A stretch of 8,372 nucleotides of DNA, from assembly GCA_013329925.1 (NCBI GenBank), contig DUJK01000128.1:1-8372 (forward strand), in the 5' to 3' direction. Positions within the stretch are counted from its first letter, which is position 1, and every line of letters starts with the position of its first letter. Under the pieces are notes generated by a model. The model saw only the letters and a program-made list of their open reading frames with translations. It searched no databases and was not told the DNA's origin. Source of the DNA: Candidatus Poseidoniaceae archaeon. GTDB taxonomy: Archaea; Thermoplasmatota; Poseidoniia; Poseidoniales; Poseidoniaceae. Both the position numbers and the translations under genes were made by a program. This document shows, piece by piece, positions 1 to 6,500 of the stretch.

Positions 1-2232
1 ACTGTATTCTGGGATTTCACGACCATTTGCGCAATCAGGATCATTTTCGTCAGTAAGTGTATCACCGTCATTGTCATATCCATCAGAACAAGTGTTTTCA
101 TCGAGGGTTTCTGTAATAGCAGGTGGACCCGGACTAATTATGACATCAACATCTTGTTCGCCGACAACGTTATTCCAATTTCTATCCAAGTAAAAATCAC
201 TTGGAAGAGTTACCTCAGGAGTGTAGCCAAACTGGTCAGTAGTAAGCGTATATAGTGGAAGGCCAGTTGATTCTTTGATGATCACAGTAGCACCATCAAC
301 ATTGATATTTGATGCCTTCACTTGGAAACGAACTAATTCTCCTTCTCTAACTTGAGAGCCCCATGGTGAGTTTTGGTTTTGTACGTGAATTTTACTATTG
401 TCAAAATTTTGTAAGCCAGCATAGGATAAAACTGTCGAGTTATTGACTAACTCAAGTGACATTGGCATTTCTAACGGTGGCATATTTGCGGTATCAGGTA
501 CTTTCAAGCATTCATTTTGGACATCGGGACATTCTGAACCTAGCCATTGTAATTGAACCGGGTGTATTTCATTACCTCCGGCATCAGGAATATATTCCGA
601 TTGAATTGTAACCCTTGATTCCGTGATGTTGTATACCTGCGTAGCGTTGGTAAAAGTGTTGCCAGAAAAGTATCCTATTGAACCATATTTATTACCATAA
701 TTATCATCATGGTGAGATATATTTACGGCAAAACTTTCGGTTTGCATATTGTTATTTTGAACGTTAACAATACTTCCTTTGATCCTAAGAGCGTCACCAA
801 CATTATTCTTCACAGTGTTATTGTATAGGGTCGCAGAAGCTCTAAAAATGTGAATTGCAGGACATTGAAAATCACCACCATACATCTTAACAGAATTGCA
901 CGTAGCTGCATTATTTTCGATTATGTTATCTGCCATATAGAGCCTAGATTCTGTCGGTGCTACAGAAGGCCACCCTGAATCTTGGTAGTGATATTCACCG
1001 TGGACTACTGGTTCTTTACCAACATCTGTAATTGTATTACCAATAGCAGTAACGTCTGATGTACCGTAAATCCAAATTCCATTATATCCACCAATTGGTC
1101 CAATGTTATTGTTTTGAAGTTCTACAACAGAAGAGCGAATCGCAACCCCTGAACCTTGTTCTGCCCCAGAGATAGTATTTCTGTGTGCTGAAACTCTTGC
1201 TTGATCATATGCAGTAATTCCTGCACCGGTAGTGGTTGTTAGTACATTATCATTGATATCTAAAGTATGTTTTATTGAACCAGTTTGTTTGAATCCTTTG
1301 GTATCGATAGCAGCACAATTTACTGTTATATCTGAGTTTAACACCTCGCCTGAGGATTGTGATAAGAAAATACCATAACCATTATCAGAAATCGTCACAT
1401 CATCAATTGATAAATATGAATTGTCAGCATAAATCATCGATATACCTGACCCACTATTTCCACAACTTCCCTCAGCATCTCCAGTAAATGTCGACTTAGA
1501 AATTATCAGTGGATCGTTGATCCCAGCACCTGCCCCATATGCATCTATGGCAGCTCTTTTACCAATTGAATATGCATCATTACCAAGCGTAAAGGTTGAG
1601 TCAGTAATTGTGGGATTCGCAAGATTAGTTAAGAAAATGTTTGATGAATTGATATTGCTAAAGACCAAACCATTTGCGTTAGTTCTAGGGCCATCAAAAA
1701 CCAATGCTGCATGTCTGGCTGCAAGATTACCTCCAATGTTCAGGATCAATTCATATCCATAGGCATTCTCAAATTCGACAAAATTCAAACCAGTCTTAGC
1801 CTCATCAATGGTATTTCTAATTACTATTCCAGAACCACAAGCCGCGTCGATACTACCTTGACATGGACCCCTGACGGTATAATCAGTTGGTAAAGACCAT
1901 GCAAACGTTACTGCATTTGATGCAGTTCCATCGGAAGGCGCACCACAGGCAGCGGCTGCAACACATATTGCACCCATGACATCGATATGCTTACCAAATG
2001 GTATATTGATAGTTGTGCCTGCATTAACCACTAGACTTGCACCCGGTGCAACTGTAACATTGTCTGTTAATGTGTGTGTACCGGTCCAGGTTTCTTGACC
2101 ATTTAGAAGACCCGCTGTAGTTTGATTAATTCCTGCTGCGGAAACAGCCGGTATAGATATCATTGAAAGGGCGACTGAAAAGAATAACAAACCAATCATT
2201 GAGACACTTTTTTTCTTTAAATTTGAAGACAT
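1..2232 (-). CDS. Secreted right-handed parallel beta-helix repeat protein (partial, C-terminus beyond window)
   Basis: The frame is open from an ATG at 2232-2230 to the window edge, giving 744 residues with no stop. The start is supported by an AGAGGAG ribosome binding site five bases upstream. Residues 1-32 form a signal peptide: a KKK cluster, a hydrophobic stretch at about 12-28, and a PAVSA|AG cleavage site. Residues 55-77 look like the first rung of a beta-helix (VTVAPGASLVVNAGTTINI). Residues about 145-545 are full of short Asn/Gly-rich turns of the kind NxIxxNxxGIxxxxS, as in the Beta_helix/PbH1/NosD-like superfamily. About 590-700 looks like a small beta-sandwich, followed by a Pro-rich linker and the acidic motif at 715-734. 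I count about twelve cysteines, consistent with disulfides outside the cell. The fold is well supported. The activity is not: such helices can be polysaccharide lyases or hydrolases, adhesins, or copper-handling NosD-like proteins, and I see no diagnostic catalytic residues. Confidence 0.9.
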   Translation of the reverse strand, partial: MSSNLKKKSVSMIGLLFFSVALSMISIPAVSAAGINQTTAGLLNGQETWTGTHTLTDNVTVAPGASLVVNAGTTINIPFGKHIDVMGAICVAAAACGAPSDGTASNAVTFAWSLPTDYTVRGPCQGSIDAACGSGIVIRNTIDEAKTGLNFVEFENAYGYELILNIGGNLAARHAALVFDGPRTNANGLVFSNINSSNIFLTNLANPTITDSTFTLGNDAYSIGKRAAIDAYGAGAGINDPLIISKSTFTGDAEGSCGNSGSGISMIYADNSYLSIDDVTISDNGYGIFLSQSSGEVLNSDITVNCAAIDTKGFKQTGSIKHTLDINDNVLTTTTGAGITAYDQARVSAHRNTISGAEQGSGVAIRSSVVELQNNNIGPIGGYNGIWIYGTSDVTAIGNTITDVGKEPVVHGEYHYQDSGWPSVAPTESRLYMADNIIENNAATCNSVKMYGGDFQCPAIHIFRASATLYNNTVKNNVGDALRIKGSIVNVQNNNMQTESFAVNISHHDDNYGNKYGSIGYFSGNTFTNATQVYNITESRVTIQSEYIPDAGGNEIHPVQLQWLGSECPDVQNECLKVPDTANMPPLEMPMSLELVNNSTVLSYAGLQNFDNSKIHVQNQNSPWGSQVREGELVRFQVKASNINVDGATVIIKESTGLPLYTLTTDQFGYTPEVTLPSDFYLDRNWNNVVGEQDVDVIISPGPPAITETLDENTCSDGYDNDGDTLTDENDPDCANGREIPEYS
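31..90 (-). other. Cysteine-bracketed DNDGD acidic motif, probable calcium-binding loop
   Basis: Residues 715-734 of the beta-helix protein read C-SDGYDNDGDTLTDENDPD-C. The spacing of Asp, Asn and Gly resembles thrombospondin type-3 or dockerin-like DxDxDG calcium loops and the MopE-type C-D-G-x-D-N motif found in large surface proteins. The two cysteines probably close the loop as a disulfide. It begins about fifteen residues after the Pro-rich ISPGPP linker, so it may start a further C-terminal segment that lies outside the window. Calcium binding is inferred from residue spacing only. Confidence 0.6.
2137..2232 (-). other. Sec signal peptide of the beta-helix protein
   Basis: Residues 1-32 carry a three-lysine N-region, a hydrophobic core (roughly Met12 to Pro28) and a small-residue VSA motif before Ala33-Gly34, a type I signal peptidase site. 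There is no lipobox cysteine and no twin arginine, so ordinary Sec export and release or loose surface association is expected. Confidence 0.85.
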
Positions 2233-2237
2233 GAAAA

Positions 2238-2243
2238 CTCCTC
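2238..2243 (-). promoter_or_regulatory. Ribosome binding site for the beta-helix gene
   Basis: The minus strand reads GAGGAG followed by the five-base spacer TTTTC and then ATG at 2232. It is partly complementary to the pyrimidine-rich 3' end of archaeal 16S rRNA. It fixes the start at 2232 rather than at the in-frame internal Met12. Confidence 0.7.
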
Positions 2244-2305
2244 TTATTTACCCTATGCTGGTAAGCAATATAATACTGCTCTAATACTGATAAAATTTAG
2301 AATAT
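2244..2305 (-). promoter_or_regulatory. Candidate promoter of the beta-helix gene within the 91-bp gap
   Basis: The gap 2233-2323 is AT-rich and non-coding. Two TATA-like sequences are visible on the minus strand: TAAATTTTATC (2299-2289) and TATTATATT (2275-2267). With TBP boxes centred about 26 bases before transcription starts, the first would give a leader of roughly 35 bases that includes the ribosome binding site. The second would give a leader of only about a dozen bases, beginning at the binding site, so the first seems more comfortable. No clear BRE element stands out. The gene may also be read through from the upstream protease gene. The call rests on composition and spacing only. 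Confidence 0.35.
2271..2289 (-). repeat. 8-bp direct repeat CAGTATTA with 11-bp pitch (possible operator)
   Basis: CAGTATTA occurs at 2289-2282 and again at 2278-2271 on the minus strand, separated by GAG. The pitch of 11 bp is about one helical turn. The pair lies just downstream of the upstream TATA-like box and overlaps the downstream one, which suits a regulator that blocks initiation. The repeat itself is seen directly; the operator role is inferred. Confidence 0.4.
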
Positions 2306-2323
2306 CAAAACTAGTTAATAGTA

Positions 2324-3538
2324 TCACTGACATATGGGCAATTTTCTTGCTTCTTCAAGCCAATTTCCTGCATGTAATTCCCCGTATCCAGATTGGCTAT
2401 CGTGAATATTACCGCCGTTAGGAGTACTCATCCTTAACGCTTCTTTCACTGAATCCACACAAGAACCGTCGGAATCAGATTGTGGCCTTAACATTGGTAA
2501 ATCCTCCAAAATAAGGGCTAATGCTGCGGTAACAAATACGGTTGAATCTGAAGTACCACTACTAGAGTACCAAGTATCCCCGACTCCTGTACTGATAATT
2601 GATTGACCAGGAGCAATGATTTCAGGCTTGAAATTAGGATTAGACCGTAATTCGCCGTCTAATGTGGTCTGTTCTCCCATTGAGCTGTTATCCCAAACTC
2701 CGCCTCCTTTGACTGAAGCACCCACAGATATGGCTCTAGGAACATTACTGGGTACCGAAACTCTACCATCATCATCTGGTCCACCATCATTTCCAGCGGC
2801 CGCAATGACATAGATACCCATATCTGTGGCTTTCCTGGTGACTGAAACAGAAGGTCCCTCACGACTCATGCCATCAGTTTGAGTACCTCCTAGTGACAAT
2901 GAAATTATATCTGCTTGAAAGTTATCAATGCACCAGTTTATGGCCATTGCTACTGATTCTTCATTAGCAGTATTTTGACCGCTACCATCATCTCCCAATG
3001 CCGCTACGACCCCTAAATTAACATTAGGAGACATGCCAATTTGATGGCTTTGGGCAACTAGTAATCCAGCCATCAAGGTTCCGTGTGCCAAGTAACCATA
3101 ATCAACAGGTATAGTGGAAGTACCAATCATATCTTTGAATTCCACACTTATTCCTGAAAAAGCAGGGTTACTCAAGTCTATACCTGTATCAACAATGCAA
3201 ACATTTACTCCTTCACCGGTTAATCCACTTAGGATATCATCATCAAAACCTGCTTGTTTAGCCGCCCATTCAGACTTCGCGGGTGGCACCTCAATTAGAA
3301 AATACCCAGATTGCCAAACCCAAAGCATTAGAACTGCAAAAATTGCGAATAATATACTATTGGTAACTAGAAATCTCTTACCTCTCACTCTATTAATTGG
3401 TGTTGGTTTGTGAGGTGCCCAACCGGTAATCTCGGCCCTCCATTCATCTTGGAACCCAACTGCCGATGGATCAATGGCTGAAAGGATATTCCTATCATCT
3501 GGTTCTGGGAGAAGTTCCACTGTATCTAACGAACTCAC
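2324..3538 (-). CDS. Membrane-anchored subtilisin-family (S8) serine peptidase
   Basis: 404 residues, starting at a GTG (3538-3536) and ending at TGA. The nearest in-frame stop is only nine codons upstream and no ATG lies between, so the GTG is the best start. Residues 1-55 form a cytoplasmic tail rich in Arg/Lys near its end, followed by one membrane segment at about 56-77 acting as a signal anchor. The S8 domain runs from about 92 to 400. Visible catalytic residues are Asp117 (VCIVDTGI), His152 (AHGTLMAG), oxyanion Asn250 (AAAGNDGG) and Ser330 (SSSGTSDSTVFV). The protease domain should face outside. There is no room for an I9-type propeptide between membrane and catalytic domain, so maturation may differ from classical subtilisins. 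The block after Ser330 is unusual: where subtilisin has Met, Ala, Pro and His, this protein has Asp, Ser, Val and Phe. C360 and C403 could form a disulfide. The gene follows the giant surface protein gene after 52 bp, so co-transcription is plausible. The substrate is unknown. Confidence 0.95.
   Translation of the reverse strand: MSSLDTVELLPEPDDRNILSAIDPSAVGFQDEWRAEITGWAPHKPTPINRVRGKRFLVTNSILFAIFAVLMLWVWQSGYFLIEVPPAKSEWAAKQAGFDDDILSGLTGEGVNVCIVDTGIDLSNPAFSGISVEFKDMIGTSTIPVDYGYLAHGTLMAGLLVAQSHQIGMSPNVNLGVVAALGDDGSGQNTANEESVAMAINWCIDNFQADIISLSLGGTQTDGMSREGPSVSVTRKATDMGIYVIAAAGNDGGPDDDGRVSVPSNVPRAISVGASVKGGGVWDNSSMGEQTTLDGELRSNPNFKPEIIAPGQSIISTGVGDTWYSSSGTSDSTVFVTAALALILEDLPMLRPQSDSDGSCVDSVKEALRMSTPNGGNIHDSQSGYGELHAGNWLEEARKLPICQ
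3306..3371 (-). other. Signal-anchor transmembrane segment of the S8 peptidase
   Basis: Residues about 56-77 form an uninterrupted hydrophobic stretch of Phe, Leu, Ile, Val and Trp, preceded by a basic cluster (NRVRGKR). By the positive-inside rule the short N-terminus stays in the cytoplasm and the peptidase domain faces out (type II topology). No small-residue cleavage site follows, so the enzyme is probably kept on the membrane. Confidence 0.85.
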
Positions 3539-3590
3539 TGCCGCACCAATCGACTATTTGTTAGTCAAGCATTTAATTCATTGTCTAAAA
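3539..3590 (-). promoter_or_regulatory. 52-bp spacer between giant surface protein and peptidase genes
   Basis: This short gap holds TTTTAG directly after the stop of the upstream gene and a weak TATA-like ATTAAATG further down (3578-3571). It contains no stable hairpin that I can see. Read-through from the upstream gene seems likelier than a separate promoter, but a leaderless or short-leader start from the ATTAAATG element cannot be excluded. Confidence 0.25.
3544..3547 (-). promoter_or_regulatory. Weak ribosome binding site supporting the GTG start of the peptidase
   Basis: GGTG on the minus strand lies five bases before the GTG start and can pair with CACC in the archaeal 16S rRNA tail. 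The match is only four bases, but it sits in the right place and no competing start is in frame. Confidence 0.4.
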
Positions 3591-6500
3591 TCAGAATCTA
3601 TTCGTACCCTTATTACGGGCAACCTTAGTTCCACCATATCCAACAAGGAATGTAAGCACTATAATTACCACCATGAACCAAGAAGACGTACCCTCGGCTT
3701 GGTCAAGAATTGTTTCTTCTTGGTAATCAAATGGTTCGATTGAATCCTCGACATATTCTAGGTCTTCATCCGAAGTTACTTCAACACTGATTGCAAATCG
3801 GTTAAATTTAGACGAGGAAGGATCAACATCGAATGTTGCGTTTACAGTCTGTCCGGCAGGGACTGAGATATTCAATGGTTCTAATGACTTAATCACTTCA
3901 GTACCTGCATCATTAGTCAAGTCGACTGAAACAAGCACATTGGTGGCAGTGCGGTAACCAGAATTAGTAATCGGAACTACAACTTGCCCAGTTTCACTCT
4001 CATACACCTTGGTTAATTCTTGCGATAGAGTTTCATCAACCGATAGAGAAATCCTTGCGGAAACAATTTCAATAACTTCTGTTTCAGAGGTCAAGCCATC
4101 TTCACTAGTAATTGTTACAGTTGCTTCGATTTCTCCAGAAGTGAAGTCCTCAGGGGCAAATATCGAAAATTGTTGAGTTCTTTGGCCATCCTTAGAAATG
4201 GTCAGAGTAGTTGATGGAGGTGTTATTGTCCAACCTTCTAATAAATTGTCAGCTATTTCGATAACATAACTATCGTCGCCATTACCTGAATTTTCTATGG
4301 TCATCGAAAATGTTCCAGTTCCACCAGGCGAGACACCAGTCTGTTCAACGACATTTGATAATTCCAAACCATAGAATTGAGGAACATTTACGTTAAATTG
4401 TACATTACTGGATTCACCTTGTTCACTGGTTACATCTACTGAGAGTTTGTGACCATCATCTAGACTAATCGATTGTGTGAGATTTGGTAAGATTACCCTA
4501 GCTTTCACTATTGTGGTGTTGTCGATTTGATTTGCTGAAGCATTAAACACGGCCTCGCCGATTCCTAAATCAACATTCAATGATTCTACCCAAGCACTTC
4601 CATTGTAGAATTCAATTGTCCAAAACTCTGAATCTTGAGATGATGCAATATTGCCCGATATTTCTAGTAAGTCATTACTTTCTGTACCTTGATATTCAAC
4701 TTCCAAATCAAATTCTATGTTCCTATATGACTCTTCATCTTCGGCTACTGCATTGAGTAAAGAAGATTCGATATATGTCACGTTTCTGAGTGATTCTTCA
4801 ATAATCGAGACTTTAGTAGCTGAATTAACCTTGCGAGAATATTGTAAATTCATTTCAATAATTCCTTGTTCAATCGAATCAATAGCAGTAGTTGAATAAT
4901 CCATTTCTAAGCCTTGATGATGTTGAATAGTTGTAAAGTCCGAAGTAATGATAACATCACCAACTGGCAACAATATCCTTTGCTCTCCATCAGAATCAAG
5001 TGAATAATTCCAAGTAGATCCAATCTCTAAATCCACTACAATTTCAACCGGAGATGAAGATATTTTCCCGTAACCTTCTACATCATTGGCACCCACATGG
5101 TAATTGTTTAATTCGATATCAGTCCACGCAGTAGAAACTTCTAACCATCCACCAGATTTCATTTCCATTTCGATTGTACCGCCATCAAGGACATTAGCGT
5201 TAAGATAACCAATTGCAATTCCGCCACCGTTATCATCGGAAATTGGACTTTCTACCACTACTATCCATTTACCAGGTGTCACTTGTGTATCCCAGGTTAG
5301 TTGTTCGTTTTCATAAACTCCTGCCAAAACTATAGCAGATAGCTGGCTACCTGTTTCAGGATGCAGAGTTATAACTGAGTTGTTGAGTTGCAACTCAGCG
5401 TTTACCATGTTAGTAGTAATCAATCCTGAAACTGCAACATTGCTAGCAACTATCTTGGTGTTTTCCAAATATGAATCATTTTCCAGAACTAATTCTGTTT
5501 GGTTTACAGTTGTGAAATATGAGTCTGCATATCCTTCTTTTGTAACAGAAACATTGTATTCACTTCTAATAGGGACAAAGGCAGACCAGATACCATTTTC
5601 GTCTGTTGTTACGTTTTCTGTTATGCCATTATTGAGTCCAGTTACAGTCACGTTTACATCATTAACATATTCATTTGGAGTTGCGATTGAATCATCATTC
5701 AAATCCCAATAAACTTTACCACCTATTTCCACCTTAACATCAGCATATAAATTACCTAAATCCACTTGGTTATCCAATGAATTTTCTAACATAATTTGTT
5801 GATTTGATTCAATAATCCATTGGCGGTCGTTGACCTTTAGGTCCATTGTTATTGAATAGTTACCGGGCATTAGCATGTCCGAAACGTAGCCACTATCATT
5901 AGATGCTTTTAGGGTCACATTTCCGTATCCATCATTACTCACAGCGGTTACTCTAACATCACTTATGGATAAATTAGTCAAACTCTCAGTCAGATTGAAA
6001 GTAATATTCATAACTGGAACTAACTCAAGGTCTAGGTTTGTTCTTTGTTGATCGTTATGCTCTACATTCAATGGGTATCTCAATGTATATGTTTCATTAT
6101 CATACACTTCTGGTGATACAATTAAGATCCACTCTCCAACAGGTATGTAATCTGAGAAGTTGCCATTTGAATCTGTAGTTAGGCTCCTCCATGAGTTATC
6201 TAATTCGTTGTAAGCAAGGAATTCTTTGTCACCAACGCTATTTCCTTCATAATGCAATTGACCAGAAACCAACCATTCATTGTTAAACACCACAGTGTAA
6301 TTATTATCGTTGCCCTCTGCAAAGTCAACATAAATCTCTGTTGTTTGATAGAATGGATTAAAATCAGAAGTAAAGTTATCCTCTTCAGAATCGGTAATAA
6401 CCAAGTTGTAGGTACCTGGATTGACGGTGGTTCTGAAATTACCCTCATGTATATTCTCAGAAGAAGTGTTTACAACATAATTGCTGTAACCTAATTCAGT

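Noticed and set aside
1517..1893. Two overlapping plus-strand open frames of 81 and 60 codons
   Set aside because: They lie antisense inside the beta-helix gene, have no ribosome binding site and show no recognisable domain; the minus frame gives a coherent secreted protein.
2290..2323. Possible terminator after the peptidase gene
   Set aside because: Only short T runs (TTTT) and an 8-bp palindrome AACTAGTT are present, with no stable hairpin plus T tract and no strong archaeal poly-T signal, so it is not listed as a feature.
3591..3690. PGF-CTERM or LPxTG-type sorting signal at the C-terminus of the giant protein
   Set aside because: A membrane helix and basic tail are present, but neither a PGF nor an LPxTG motif precedes them; an ordinary transmembrane anchor explains it.
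2616..3743. Several plus-strand frames (65-99 codons) and one minus frame of 67 codons over the peptidase gene and the 3' end of the giant gene
   Set aside because: All overlap the S8 peptidase or the C-terminus of the giant protein, both clearly real, and the translations look like antisense composition artefacts.
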